This document shows positions 38,105-47,864 of a stretch of DNA of 64,000 nt, one piece after another. The position numbers and the translations under genes were made by a program. The notes beneath the pieces were generated by a model. That model worked only from the letters and a program-made list of their open reading frames with translations. It was not told the DNA's origin and searched no databases. The stretch is from Alkaliphilus sp. NP8 (GTDB taxonomy: Bacteria; Bacillota; Clostridia; Peptostreptococcales; Natronincolaceae): positions 1 to 64,000 of the forward strand of contig JADWMM010000029.1 in the NCBI GenBank assembly GCA_015978205.1, in the 5' to 3' direction. The stretch's first letter is position 1. The number at the start of each line of letters is the position of its first letter.

Positions 38105-38133
38105 TTGTCAAATAAATCATGTATAATCATAAT
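38105..38133 (+). promoter_or_regulatory. SigmaA-type promoter of the fla/che operon
   Basis: TTGTCA (38105-38110), 17-base spacer, CATAAT (38128-38133), each five of six matches. I saw no sigmaD-type promoter (TAAA-N15-GCCGATAA) in this gap. Confidence 0.65.
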
Positions 38134-38191
38134 ATAACAAAATGTTCATTATTACTTTTTTAGGATTTTTTTGGATAACAAATATAGTTAA

Positions 38192-38206
38192 AATTTTATT
38201 AAATTT
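38192..38206 (+). promoter_or_regulatory. Candidate CodY box before flgB
   Basis: AATTTTATTAAATTT matches the 15-base CodY consensus at 12 positions. It lies about 50 bases after the predicted transcription start and 25 before the flgB ATG, so it would act as a roadblock. In such A+T-rich DNA a chance match is quite possible. Confidence 0.35.
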
Positions 38207-38230
38207 TATAAAAAGGAAATGGAGGTAAAT

Positions 38231-38626
38231 ATGTACAATAATATTAATATTTTATCTAAGGCTTTAAATGCTTCATGGAAGCGCAATGAAGTTATTAATA
38301 ATAATATTGCAAATGCAGATACTCCTGATTTTAAAAGAAGTGATGTAGCATTTGAGAATATTTTAAAGGAAAAATTATCAAATAAAAACATAGAAGGTTT
38401 CACTACACATTCAAATCATATATCTATTAACAATAAAAGTCTTAATGATTTAGATTATAAAGTGGTGAAGAAAGATGGATTTAGTACTAGAATAGATAAA
38501 AATAATGTAGATATTGATGTTGAGATGGCAGAAAGAGCTAAAAATGAGATTTATTATAATGCTGTAACAAGTAGAATTCAAAGTAATTTCCAGAAAATAA
38601 AGCTTGTTATTAATGAAGGGAGGTAA
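38231..38626 (+). CDS. flgB: Flagellar basal body rod protein FlgB
   Basis: 131 residues. FlgB is the proximal rod subunit. It has the rod-protein N-terminal pattern (NEVINNNIANADTPDFKRSDV) and a C-terminal helix with the conserved ending seen in axial proteins. ATG 38231 follows GGAGG; the in-frame ATG at 38219 is part of that site. First gene of the fla/che operon; flgC follows five bases later. Confidence 0.94.
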   Translation: MYNNINILSKALNASWKRNEVINNNIANADTPDFKRSDVAFENILKEKLSNKNIEGFTTHSNHISINNKSLNDLDYKVVKKDGFSTRIDKNNVDIDVEMAERAKNEIYYNAVTSRIQSNFQKIKLVINEGR

Positions 38627-38631
38627 TATAA

Positions 38632-39075
38632 GTGTCAATGTTTAACTCGATCAACGTAAGTGCTTCTGGATTGACAGCTCAAAGACTTAGGATGGATATA
38701 GTTACAAAAAACATAGCAAATGTTAATACTACTAGAACTCCAGATGGTACTCCTTATAGAAGACAAGTAGTTGAATTTCAAACTAAAGATAATAATGTAT
38801 CTTTTTCAGAGTATTTAACAAGAAACAGTGAAGGATCCGCAAATTCTACTGGGGTAGAAGTATCTTCAATAAAAAATGACACTTCTCCATATAAAAAAGT
38901 ATATGAACCAGGTCACCCAGATGCAGATGAAAGTGGATATGTGTTAATGCCAAATGTGGATATAGCAACTGAAATGGCGAATATGATTTCAGCCACTAGA
39001 GCATATGAAGCCAATGTAACTGCTTTAAATGGAACTAAAAGTATGGCTCTAAAGGCTTTGGAAATTGGTAAATAA
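38632..39075 (+). CDS. flgC: Flagellar basal body rod protein FlgC
   Basis: 147 residues. Rod subunit with the typical opening MFNSINVSASGLTAQRLRMD and NIANVNTTRTPDG, and a C-terminal helix ATEMANMISATRAYEANVTA. The start is GTG 38632, seven bases after GGGAGG; ATG 38638 two codons on is possible. Confidence 0.96.
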   Translation: MSMFNSINVSASGLTAQRLRMDIVTKNIANVNTTRTPDGTPYRRQVVEFQTKDNNVSFSEYLTRNSEGSANSTGVEVSSIKNDTSPYKKVYEPGHPDADESGYVLMPNVDIATEMANMISATRAYEANVTALNGTKSMALKALEIGK

Positions 39076-39089
39076 AGGAGATTTGTATA

Positions 39090-39392
39090 ATGAAGGTTAG
39101 TGGTTTAACTCAAATTAATAATATTGCTTTTGATTTAAAGGATACTTCTACAAATAAAATATCGAAGAGCACAGAATCTTTTTCTGATTTTTTAAAAGAT
39201 TCATTGGCCAAAGTAAGTTCTCTTGAGAAAGAATCTGAAGAACATACTTTAAAATTAGTAACTGGTGAATCAGAAAATATACATGAAGCTATGATTGCAG
39301 CGCAGAAAGCCGATATAGCTCTTCAATTTACTATGCAGATAAGAAACAAAGTATTAGATGCATATAATGAAATTATGAGGATGCAGATTTAA
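39090..39392 (+). CDS. fliE: Flagellar hook-basal body complex protein FliE
   Basis: 100 residues. FliE joins the MS-ring to the rod. The C-terminal half carries the family pattern SENIHEAMIAAQKADIALQF and RNKVLDAYNEIMRMQI. AAAGGAG precedes ATG 39090. fliF overlaps closely downstream. Confidence 0.94.
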   Translation: MKVSGLTQINNIAFDLKDTSTNKISKSTESFSDFLKDSLAKVSSLEKESEEHTLKLVTGESENIHEAMIAAQKADIALQFTMQIRNKVLDAYNEIMRMQI

Positions 39393-39416
39393 TTGCAGCA
39401 AGAGAGAGGTGAGTTA

Positions 39417-40955
39417 ATGTCGGATTTCTTAATTCAGATAAAAAATCAACTTGATGAGTACTTTCAAAAGTTTGAAAAAAAACAGAAAATTATATTTATA
39501 TCAAGTACTGTTTTTACAATATTAGCTTTAACAGGAATAATTTATTATTTTACAAGGCCAGAGTATATAGAAATATATAAAAATTTAGAACCTAAGCAAA
39601 CAGGTGAAATATTAGAAACGTTGAAAGAAAATAATATACAAGCAAAAATTGGGCAGACGAGTGGAAGTATATTGGTTTCCAAAAATGATGAAAAAAGAGC
39701 TCAAATAGTGGTTGCAACCAAAGAACTTCCAACAGCTAAGTTTTCCTTTGATGATGCTTTTTCAGGAAACTCTTTTATGATGACAAGTGAGGAAAGATCT
39801 CAACGGTATATATATGCCCTTCAAAATCATTTATCTAGCATAATTGAAGAACTAGATGGAGTAAAAAGAGCTTCAGTAACATTAGTTGTGCCAGAAAGTT
39901 CAGGATTTGTTATTAATGATAATCAAAATGACCCTAAGGCATCTGTAATGCTAGATTTATCAGGGAACACTATTTTAAATGAAAACGCTATAAATGGAAT
40001 TGCCATTTTAGTTTCTAATGCTGTAGAAGGACTTATGCCTGAAAATGTTACAATACATGGAAGTGATGGAAGTGTATTAAATCAAAGTTTAGAAAGTGAT
40101 TCGAATATTTTTAGTTCAAATAATAATATGGTATTGCAACAAACTGTAAAACAAGATTTAGAGAAAAGTATAACGGATTTTTTATCTAGTGTTTATGGAT
40201 ATGGAAATGTTTCAGTTATGGCTAATGTTAAATTGAATTTTAATAGTGAAGTAACTGAAATAAGAGAATTTACACCGCCCATTGAAGGTGAGACTACCGG
40301 AATACCTAGAAGCTTACAAGAGCTGAAAAAAACAATACCAGAAGGAATTCAAGGTGGAATACCTGGTACGGATACTAATGCAGAAGATATTCCTCAAAAT
40401 GTAGAAGGTGATGAACAGTATACAGCATATTCAGAAGCTAGTAGAACTATTAATTATGAAATTAATGAATTACATAAGAAAATTGTTGAAGCACAAGGAC
40501 AAGTTGAAGATGTTACTGTAGCAGTTTTTCTTAATAGAGTAGCTTTAGAGGAAGGTGATTTAAGTGAAGATGAGAAAGAAGAACTGATCGATATAATATC
40601 AGCAGCTGCAGGTTTAGATACAAAAGTAGTTCAAGTGGGAGTTCAAGAATTTAATAATACACCTGATAGTAATGATGAATATGCATCTACTGATGGCTCA
40701 TTTAACAACATTCCACTATGGATGATAGGAATTTTATTAGCAGGTATTTTAGGAACTACATATTTTGTTCTTCGTAGAAAGAAAAAAGATGTAGAACTAG
40801 AAGATTTAGAAGGTGAAATGATTATTCCTGATCCTATTGAAGAAATTAATTTAGATTCATCTGGATCTCAAACAAAACAGCAAATTGAAAAATTAGCAAG
40901 CAAAAACCCTGAAGGTGTAGCACATCTTTTAAAAAATTGGTTGAATGAAGATTAG
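39417..40955 (+). CDS. fliF: Flagellar MS-ring protein FliF
   Basis: 512 residues. FliF forms the membrane MS-ring on which export apparatus and C-ring assemble. Two membrane segments are seen, near residues 22-42 (IIFISSTVFTILALTGIIYY) and 438-456 (PLWMIGILLAGILGTTYFV). The periplasmic ring-building domains lie between, and the C-terminal tail (NPEGVAHLLKNWL) binds FliG. ATG 39417 is supported by GAGAGGTGAG; a TTG at 39393 is less likely. Confidence 0.96.
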   Translation: MSDFLIQIKNQLDEYFQKFEKKQKIIFISSTVFTILALTGIIYYFTRPEYIEIYKNLEPKQTGEILETLKENNIQAKIGQTSGSILVSKNDEKRAQIVVATKELPTAKFSFDDAFSGNSFMMTSEERSQRYIYALQNHLSSIIEELDGVKRASVTLVVPESSGFVINDNQNDPKASVMLDLSGNTILNENAINGIAILVSNAVEGLMPENVTIHGSDGSVLNQSLESDSNIFSSNNNMVLQQTVKQDLEKSITDFLSSVYGYGNVSVMANVKLNFNSEVTEIREFTPPIEGETTGIPRSLQELKKTIPEGIQGGIPGTDTNAEDIPQNVEGDEQYTAYSEASRTINYEINELHKKIVEAQGQVEDVTVAVFLNRVALEEGDLSEDEKEELIDIISAAAGLDTKVVQVGVQEFNNTPDSNDEYASTDGSFNNIPLWMIGILLAGILGTTYFVLRRKKKDVELEDLEGEMIIPDPIEEINLDSSGSQTKQQIEKLASKNPEGVAHLLKNWLNED

Positions 40956-40965
40956 AGGTGAACAT

Positions 40966-41985
40966 ATGGCAAAGAAAGTGTCTAAAAGTGATATTACAGG
41001 AAAACAAAAAGCTGCTATATTACTTATTAGTTTAGGACCAGAATATTCTGCTCAAATTTTTAAACATTTGAGCAATGAAGAAATCGAAGAACTTACTTTA
41101 GAAATAGCAAATATGCGAAAGGTATCTCCTGAAGAGAAGGAAAAAGTGTTAGAAGAATTTCATGATGTATGCTTAGCTCAAGAATATATTTCTGAAGGTG
41201 GCATTAATTATGCTAAAGATGTACTTGAGAAGGCATTAGGATCTCAAAAAGCCATGGATATTATAAATAAGTTAACAGCTTCTCTTCAGGTTAAACCTTT
41301 TGATTTTGCTAGAAAAGCTGATCCAAAGCAACTGTTGAATTTCATTCAAAATGAACATCCGCAAACAATTGCATTAATATTAGCTTATTTATCTGATTCT
41401 CAATCAGCACAGATATTATCTGCTTTACCTCAAGAGAAACAATCTGAGGTAGCACAAAGAATAGCTATTATGGAAAGAACTTCTCCTGAAGTTATCAGGG
41501 AGGTTGAGTTGGTATTAGAACAAAAACTTTCTTCTTTGGTTAATCAAGATTATACAAGTGCAGGTGGAATACAATCTATTGTAGACATACTGAACTCCGT
41601 TGATAGAGGTACAGAAAAAAACATTATGGATACGTTAGAAATTCAAGATGTAGAGTTAGCAGAAGAAATTAAAAAGAGAATGTTTGTATTTGAGGATATT
41701 ATTACTCTGGACAGTACTTCTATTCAAAGGTTTATTAGAGATATTGATAATAAAGAGTTGGCAGTAGCATTAAAAGGTGCAACTGATGAAGTTGCTGATA
41801 TTATTTATGCTAACATGTCTAAACGTATGGCAGAAATGATTAAAGAAGATATGGACTTTATGGGACCAGTTAGATTGAAAGATGTAGAAGAATCTCAACA
41901 AAAAATAGTTAATATTATTAGGAAATTAGAGGAAGCAGGAGAAATTATTATTTCTCGTGGTGGAGGAGATGAAATAATTGTCTAA
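40966..41985 (+). CDS. fliG: Flagellar motor switch protein FliG
   Basis: 339 residues. FliG couples the C-ring to FliF and the stator. The middle domain EHPQTIALILAYL and the C-terminal torque helix (RFIRDIDNKELAVALKGA) with charged residues that face MotA are present. ATG 40966 follows AGAGGTGA. Its end overlaps fliH by eight bases. Confidence 0.97.
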   Translation: MAKKVSKSDITGKQKAAILLISLGPEYSAQIFKHLSNEEIEELTLEIANMRKVSPEEKEKVLEEFHDVCLAQEYISEGGINYAKDVLEKALGSQKAMDIINKLTASLQVKPFDFARKADPKQLLNFIQNEHPQTIALILAYLSDSQSAQILSALPQEKQSEVAQRIAIMERTSPEVIREVELVLEQKLSSLVNQDYTSAGGIQSIVDILNSVDRGTEKNIMDTLEIQDVELAEEIKKRMFVFEDIITLDSTSIQRFIRDIDNKELAVALKGATDEVADIIYANMSKRMAEMIKEDMDFMGPVRLKDVEESQQKIVNIIRKLEEAGEIIISRGGGDEIIV

Positions 41986-42778
41986 GGTATATAAGAGGAA
42001 TGAAATTGTTTTAGGCCAAGGGAAATTAGTTGATCTTCAAATTAATCCAATAATAAAACTGAATAATGATAAAAGAGAACAAAGAATTACAGACGATATT
42101 ATGGACGATTATGATAAAGATTTAAGTGAAAATGTTGAAACAATTATAAATAAAGCCAAAGAAGAAGCAAAACAAATATTAGAAGATGCAGAATTAGAAT
42201 TTAATAAAATTATAAATAAAGCAAAAGAAGAAAAAAATGATATTATTTCCCAAGCTTATACAGAAGCTAACAAAATATTAGAAAGTGCAAGAGAAAAAGG
42301 TTATAATAAAGGTCTAAAAACAGGTAAAGATAAAGGTTTTAAAGAAGTAGAGTCTTTAATTGAAGAAACTAAAACAATAAAGCAGGATATATTAATAGAA
42401 AAGAGATCTACTATTCAATCTTTAGAAAATGAAATAATAAATTTAATTATTACATCTATAGATAAAATATTAGATTATGAATTAGAAAAAGATCACTCTT
42501 TACTACTGAACCTTGTTGAAAAAGGGATAGAAAAATGCACATATACTGAAAGTCTAATAATACGTGTTAACCCAAATGATTATGAAGTAGTTGATTCATC
42601 AAAAAATAGAATATATCTGATGACTGAAGGTATAAGTGGTATAGAAATAAAAAAAGATCCTGGTTTAGAAAATGGTAGTATTATAATTGAAACAGAATCT
42701 GGAACAGTAAATGCAAGTTTAAAAACACAGATAGCCCAAATTGAGAATGCATTCTATAATGTTTTAAAAGGCGAGTGA
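41978..42778 (+). CDS. fliH: Flagellar assembly protein FliH
   Basis: 266 residues. FliH is the stator-like regulator of the export ATPase FliI. A long Lys/Glu/Ala helix (about residues 40-130, with repeated NKAKEEA/NKAKEEK segments) precedes the C-terminal domain (LIIRVNPNDYEVV). The probable start is TTG 41978, with GGAGGAG about ten bases before and no good ATG in frame. Confidence 0.9.
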   Translation: MSKVYKRNEIVLGQGKLVDLQINPIIKLNNDKREQRITDDIMDDYDKDLSENVETIINKAKEEAKQILEDAELEFNKIINKAKEEKNDIISQAYTEANKILESAREKGYNKGLKTGKDKGFKEVESLIEETKTIKQDILIEKRSTIQSLENEIINLIITSIDKILDYELEKDHSLLLNLVEKGIEKCTYTESLIIRVNPNDYEVVDSSKNRIYLMTEGISGIEIKKDPGLENGSIIIETESGTVNASLKTQIAQIENAFYNVLKGE

Positions 42779-42784
42779 TGTTAT

Positions 42785-44107
42785 ATGAACACTATTTCAT
42801 TAGAAAAGTATAGAACAGAATTGGAAAAATTAGATTTGATTAAATATACAGGTTATGTTTCACAAGTTATAGGTCTAACAATTGAATCTGTAGGTCCAGC
42901 TGTAAAAATTGGTGAAATATGCAGAATCTATACTTTAAAAGGACAGACACCTATATTAGCAGAAGTTGTTGGATTTAAAGAAAAAAAAGTTTTATTAATG
43001 CCTTTAGGGGAAATGGAAGGAATTGGGCCTGGAAGTAAAGTAGAGGCATTAGGTAGCACTTTGGAAGTAAAAGTAGGGGAACAACTATTAGGTAGAGTTT
43101 TAGATGGTTTAGGAAATCCAATAGATGGAAAAGGACCTTTAGATACTAATAAAGCTTATCCTGTTGTAGCATCACCACCTAATCCTTTACTTCGTGCTAA
43201 AATAGAAGAACCATTAAGCCTTGGTGTTAAAGCAATAGATGGACTTCTTACTTGTGGTAATGGTCAAAGAATAGGTATTTTTGCAGGTAGTGGAGTTGGT
43301 AAAAGCACATTACTTGGAATGATAGCTAGAAATACTCAAGCAGATATAAACGTAATAGCTTTAATTGGTGAGAGGGGAAGAGAGGTTAGAGAATTTATAG
43401 AAAATGATCTGCAAGAAGATGGACTTAAACGATCAGTACTTATTGTGGCAACATCTGACCAACCAGCTTTAATTAGAAATAAAGGGGCACTCCTTGCTAC
43501 ATCAATAGCTGAATACTTTAGAGACCAAGGAAAAAATGTAATTCTTATGATGGATTCATTAACAAGATTTTCTATGGCGCAAAGGGAAGTTGGACTGGCT
43601 ATTGGAGAGCCGCCTGTAACAAGGGGATATACTCCTTCAGTTTTTGCCTCTTTACCTAAATTATTAGAAAGATCCGGTACATCAGATAAAGGGTCTATAA
43701 CAGGATTATATACAGTACTTGTAGATGGTGATGATATGAATGAACCTATAGCAGATACTGTACGTGGTATATTAGATGGACATATTGTTTTATCTAGAAA
43801 AATAGCTAATAAAAATCATTATCCTGCTATCGATGTTTCTGCTAGTGTTAGTAGGGTAATGCCTAATATTGTAAGTAAAGAACATGTAGAAAAATCTAAT
43901 ACAATTAAGGAACTATTATCTACGTATAATAGTTCGGAGGATTTAATTAATATAGGGGCCTATGTTAAAGGAACAAATAAAAAAATAGATGAAGCTATTA
44001 ATAAAATAGATGATATAAATGAGTTTCTTAAACAAGATCAACAAGAAAAAACTGAATTTAGTGATGTATTTGATGCTATGGAACAAATTGTATTTCAGGA
44101 GGGATAA
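42785..44107 (+). CDS. fliI: Flagellum-specific ATP synthase FliI
   Basis: 440 residues. FliI is the export ATPase, related to F1-beta. GRVLDGLGNPIDGKGP, Walker A GSGVGKST near residue 170 and Walker B VILMMDSLTRF are present, then the GEPPVTRGYTPS segment. It starts six bases after fliH and is followed by fliJ two bases on, the usual FliHIJ unit. Confidence 0.97.
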   Translation: MNTISLEKYRTELEKLDLIKYTGYVSQVIGLTIESVGPAVKIGEICRIYTLKGQTPILAEVVGFKEKKVLLMPLGEMEGIGPGSKVEALGSTLEVKVGEQLLGRVLDGLGNPIDGKGPLDTNKAYPVVASPPNPLLRAKIEEPLSLGVKAIDGLLTCGNGQRIGIFAGSGVGKSTLLGMIARNTQADINVIALIGERGREVREFIENDLQEDGLKRSVLIVATSDQPALIRNKGALLATSIAEYFRDQGKNVILMMDSLTRFSMAQREVGLAIGEPPVTRGYTPSVFASLPKLLERSGTSDKGSITGLYTVLVDGDDMNEPIADTVRGILDGHIVLSRKIANKNHYPAIDVSASVSRVMPNIVSKEHVEKSNTIKELLSTYNSSEDLINIGAYVKGTNKKIDEAINKIDDINEFLKQDQQEKTEFSDVFDAMEQIVFQEG

Positions 44108-44109
44108 TA

Positions 44110-44550
44110 ATGGACAAGTTTAACTTTCGATTTGATACTATTTTAACCACTAAAGAGAAAATCGAAGATGATAAAAAGAATAAACTTGGAGTTTCAATGA
44201 AGAAGCTTGCAATTCAGCGGGAGCATCTTGACAAACTGTTTCAGAAAAAAAACGATATAATTGTTCAAATAGACCACAAATCACAGAACAAAGTAAAAGT
44301 AAAAGAACTTAGAAATTTATATACTAATTTAGATAGAATACAGACAATAATAAATAACCAAACAAATGTAGTAATGGAACAAGAGTCAGAAACTCAAAAT
44401 AGAAGAAAAGATTTAGTAGAAGCTTCAAAACAAAAGAAAGTATTTGAAAAATTAAAAGAAAAAGATTTTGAAGAATTTAAATATAGCCAGTTTAAAAATG
44501 AAATTGCTTTAACAGATGAGATAATTTCTTATAAAGCTGCAAACAGATAA
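44110..44550 (+). CDS. fliJ: Flagellar export chaperone FliJ
   Basis: 146 residues, almost entirely predicted coiled coil, rich in Lys, Glu and Gln (FNFRFDTILTTKEKIEDDKK at the start). FliJ fits the FliI hexamer core as gamma does in F1. Sequence is poorly conserved, so the call rests on size, coiled coil, opening motif and position after fliI. AGGAGGG precedes ATG 44110. Confidence 0.9.
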   Translation: MDKFNFRFDTILTTKEKIEDDKKNKLGVSMKKLAIQREHLDKLFQKKNDIIVQIDHKSQNKVKVKELRNLYTNLDRIQTIINNQTNVVMEQESETQNRRKDLVEASKQKKVFEKLKEKDFEEFKYSQFKNEIALTDEIISYKAANR

Positions 44551-44560
44551 AGGTGATTAA

Positions 44561-45796
44561 ATGAGCATAAAGAAAGAGAAAAATAAAAACAAGTCTATTA
44601 TTAAAACTTTATCAATTATACTAATATCTTTCATTACTTTACCTATTTTAGTCATTAGCATTATGTATTTTAGTAATAAAAATTTTAAAGATAATGCTAA
44701 TCAATTTTTAGCCACATTACCTGGAGGTATAGGAGGGTACTTTGAGTCTATTCCTACCAAAAATGAGAGGGCACAAATAAAGAAAAATATTGCACATCAT
44801 TATATAAACTTAGACGTGGAAAGAATTGTTGACAAATTACTTATTGTAGAGGGAGAAGATGAAGAATTATATAATGAGCTAATAATTTTAATGAGTAAAG
44901 AAAACAGTAGAAAAATGGCTAAAGTAAATGAGAAATTAAGATTGTCGAATTTAAAAAATGATCCTTTAAATAGAATTCTAAACCAGATAGACGAGGAAAA
45001 CAAAGAGAAAATTAGTGAACTGCAAAAATATTATACATCTTTAAATCTTGCTGAAAGTATTAAAGAAATAGAAAGAACCTATTCTACAAATGAAATAACA
45101 ACTGAAGAGGTAACAGGTTTATTTAAAAACTTAGATTCTAGTGAAGCAGCAGAAATTTTATTTTATTTGGATAAAGAGTTGACTAGAAAAATAAAATTTA
45201 ATTTATCTAATAGATCTTTAAAAAATATTGAAAAAGAATTAGAAAAAATAGAATCAAACAATCAGAAGCTACAGAATTTAGCGCTAGTATATGAGAATAA
45301 AAATATAGAAGAAGCAGTAACTGAAATTGGTAATTTAGAAACATACAACATTAATGAACTTGCATTTATATTTAAAAATTTATCTTTACCTAAATCTTCT
45401 AAAATATTATCTAAAGTTAACGATAATGAATTTATGTTAACTTTATTAGAAGAAATAAATCATCTACAAAAGCTTTCAGATGAAGATAAACTTACTTCGC
45501 CTGCTATTACAAAAGGTATATCTATATATAAAGAATATGATAAAAAAATAATGGAATTAGCGTCTATATATGAAAAAACTTCTACTGATGATTTAGTTTT
45601 AATGCTAGAAAGCATGTTAAATAGAAATGAAGTATATCAAAGACATAGCTTAAGCGAAACTGAAGAGATTATATTTACTGAAGAAGAACTAGTTATTGAT
45701 GTTTTGAATCAACTTAAAATTAATAAAGTGTCGGAGATATTAGAAAAAATGGATGAAGACAACAAGTCGACTTTGTCTAAGAAATTGTTAACTTAA
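44561..45796 (+). CDS. YlxF/MotE-like flagellar protein with four internal repeats
   Basis: 411 residues at the ylxF position between fliJ and fliK. An N-terminal membrane segment (about residues 14-36) is followed by an extracytoplasmic part. I see four related units, about 77-126, 154-207, 240-290 and 333-401. Each has an aromatic Y near its start and a later segment such as GLFKNLDSSEAAEILFYLD or AFIFKNLSLPKSSKILSKVN, like MgtE N-domain or FliG superhelix repeats. MotE proteins, with one such domain, chaperone the stator MotB. This one is roughly twice the usual length. AAAGGTG precedes ATG 44561. Confidence 0.75.
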   Translation: MSIKKEKNKNKSIIKTLSIILISFITLPILVISIMYFSNKNFKDNANQFLATLPGGIGGYFESIPTKNERAQIKKNIAHHYINLDVERIVDKLLIVEGEDEELYNELIILMSKENSRKMAKVNEKLRLSNLKNDPLNRILNQIDEENKEKISELQKYYTSLNLAESIKEIERTYSTNEITTEEVTGLFKNLDSSEAAEILFYLDKELTRKIKFNLSNRSLKNIEKELEKIESNNQKLQNLALVYENKNIEEAVTEIGNLETYNINELAFIFKNLSLPKSSKILSKVNDNEFMLTLLEEINHLQKLSDEDKLTSPAITKGISIYKEYDKKIMELASIYEKTSTDDLVLMLESMLNRNEVYQRHSLSETEEIIFTEEELVIDVLNQLKINKVSEILEKMDEDNKSTLSKKLLT

Positions 45797-45842
45797 TATT
45801 TAAATTTTAATATATTTTATATATAGAAAGGGGGTGAAAAAT

Positions 45843-47306
45843 ATGAATACGATGAACATACATAATTCCTTTAATTCAAATAAAAATTTCACATCTAAAA
45901 ACACTGCTTTTTCAAGAAAAGATAATAAGTTGTTTTCTGATATTTTTAGAAATGAAAACAAAACTTTGAATTTTAAAAATGATACCAGGAATGAATTTAA
46001 GAGCATAAGTGAAGATAATAAACAAAATATACATAGTTCCAATAAATCAAAAAATAGCTTTAAATCTGTTTTGAATAAGAAAAATGTTGATGAACACCAA
46101 ACAATAAATGAAGAAAAAAACATTTCAAATTCTGAAAACACTGATGAAAAAAAATATAATAAAAAAGTAGACAAACTTGATAATATACAAGCAGATGAAA
46201 CTATTGAGAAAAGTGAAAGTAATCTATCAAACGAGATTATAGCCTTGATTGAAAGCTTGATGAAAACTGATTTAATAGATTTATCTCAGTTGCAAAAGGA
46301 TATTAATGTTGAAATTAAGTTAGATGAAACTCAAATTGAAGCATTAAACAACTTAAAAGAAAAGCTAAGTGTTTTATTAGAAACAGTAGATTTAGAATTA
46401 AATCAAGTGTTTAAAGAAAATATTAAAAAAGCTATAGAACTTTTAAATGAGATTACTGGTCAATCATCTGTAGATGTGGAAAGTAATAAATTAGTATCTA
46501 GTAAAGATGTTGAAGAAATATTAAGTATTATAGAAGATATAAAAACAAATATGAATCTTAATTCAAACAAACCCATTTCTAATCAAAAAAATAACTTTAA
46601 TGAGTTGATTAGTAACAACAAAGATCAATTACAAAATACAGAAATTGAAAAAAACAATGGTGATGAGGAAAATGTGCAAGTATCTGAGGATATAGTAGAT
46701 GAAGATTCTGTAGAAAATTTTAAAAAACTCTTAAGTAATGATAATAGTACAAAACCAAATTTTCTAAAACAACATTCTAATAATAATAGTATAATACAAA
46801 ATCAAAATGCGTTAGAGATAAAGGCAGAACTTCAAAGTCAAAAAACAGATGTATCTATTCTTGAAAATGAAACAATTGATCACAAGCAATTTATCAATGA
46901 AGTTGCACAAAAAGCCAGTGTTTTTATATCTGAAAATAAAAATGAAATGAGTATACAATTAACCCCTGAAAAACTTGGAAAATTATCTATTAAGATAGGA
47001 TTAAACGATGGGACAATGACAGGAAAAATATATGCAGAAAACTACTCTGTTAAAGAAATAATAGAAGCAAACTTAAGTCAACTTAAAGACGCTTTAGAAG
47101 AAAAAGGGGTAAATATTGGAGGCTTAGAAGTAAATGTAGGACATGATTCACAAAGTTCTGACAGAAATTTATATCATTCAAGTTTTAATAGTAGGAAAAA
47201 GCATAAAGGAATTCCAATATCTAATAATGTGATTGGAACATTCGAAGAAAAATCAGAAATAATAAATCCATATTTAACTACTAATAAGTTTGATGGATTA
47301 GTTTAG
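45843..47306 (+). CDS. fliK: Flagellar hook-length control protein FliK
   Basis: 487 residues. The N-terminal 300 residues are Asn/Lys/Ser/Glu-rich and of low complexity, as expected of the molecular ruler part. The C-terminal hook-length domain is clear near residue 370: [19 protein letters not shown], then [17 protein letters not shown]. FliK measures the hook and switches export specificity through FlhB. ATG 45843 follows AAAGGGGGTG; the GTG at 45834 is in that site. Confidence 0.92.
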   Translation: MNTMNIHNSFNSNKNFTSKNTAFSRKDNKLFSDIFRNENKTLNFKNDTRNEFKSISEDNKQNIHSSNKSKNSFKSVLNKKNVDEHQTINEEKNISNSENTDEKKYNKKVDKLDNIQADETIEKSESNLSNEIIALIESLMKTDLIDLSQLQKDINVEIKLDETQIEALNNLKEKLSVLLETVDLELNQVFKENIKKAIELLNEITGQSSVDVESNKLVSSKDVEEILSIIEDIKTNMNLNSNKPISNQKNNFNELISNNKDQLQNTEIEKNNGDEENVQVSEDIVDEDSVENFKKLLSNDNSTKPNFLKQHSNNNSIIQNQNALEIKAELQSQKTDVSILENETIDHKQFINEVAQKASVFISENKNEMSIQLTPEKLGKLSIKIGLNDGTMTGKIYAENYSVKEIIEANLSQLKDALEEKGVNIGGLEVNVGHDSQSSDRNLYHSSFNSRKKHKGIPISNNVIGTFEEKSEIINPYLTTNKFDGLV

Positions 47307-47317
47307 GAGGTAATAAA

Positions 47318-47758
47318 ATGCCAAATGTTTCAGGAGTAAATGAAACTCAGCAGTATTCTAATAATAATGAGCAAATAAAACAGACAAAAGGTAATTTAGA
47401 TAAAGATGCTTTCTTACAACTTTTAGTTACACAATTGCAAAACCAAGATCCATTAAATCCAATGGAAGATAGAGAGTTTATTTCTCAAATGGCACAATTT
47501 AGCTCATTAGAGCAAATGCAAAATTTAAATGATACTTTTATGGTAACCCAAACTACTATAATGGACCATATTTTAAAAATGAATAATAATTTAGTAGAAA
47601 GTCAAACGAATATAGTAGAGCAATTAGAGAAATTGAACGAGGCTTTAGATAATACAAATGTGCAAGAGCCAAATAATGATCTAGAGGAATTTAAGTTAGC
47701 ATTAAATGATGTGAATAAAAGAAAAGCTCTAAATTATTATGATAGCTTTAATGCTTAA
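47318..47758 (+). CDS. flgD: Flagellar hook capping protein FlgD
   Basis: 146 residues. FlgD caps the growing hook. The conserved N-terminal region [22 protein letters not shown] and [18 protein letters not shown] are complete. The protein is short, as in Bacillus, lacking the Ig/tudor C-terminal domains of enterobacterial FlgD. TTAGGAGG precedes ATG 47318. Confidence 0.95.
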   Translation: MPNVSGVNETQQYSNNNEQIKQTKGNLDKDAFLQLLVTQLQNQDPLNPMEDREFISQMAQFSSLEQMQNLNDTFMVTQTTIMDHILKMNNNLVESQTNIVEQLEKLNEALDNTNVQEPNNDLEEFKLALNDVNKRKALNYYDSFNA

Positions 47759-47820
47759 TGATTTGGTAAACGTTGAAATAGAGTTAAAGAAAAACAATAA
47801 TACTATAATTGGAGGTAAGA

Positions 47821-47844
47821 ATGGCGTTTCAGTATAGTATATAA
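47821..47844 (+). CDS. Possible 7-codon leader peptide
   Basis: ATG GCG TTT CAG TAT AGT ATA TAA, preceded by GGAGGTAAGA with tight spacing, lies 20 bases before the next gene. It may be a translated leader, a decayed gene start or chance. No family recognisable. Confidence 0.3.
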   Translation: MAFQYSI

Positions 47845-47864
47845 GCTCTAAAGGAGGAACTTAT

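Noticed and set aside
37980-38230. Search for a sigmaD (FliA) promoter ahead of flgB
   Set aside because: No TAAA-N15-GCCGATAA-like sequence seen; a sigmaA-type promoter at 38105 explains transcription better.
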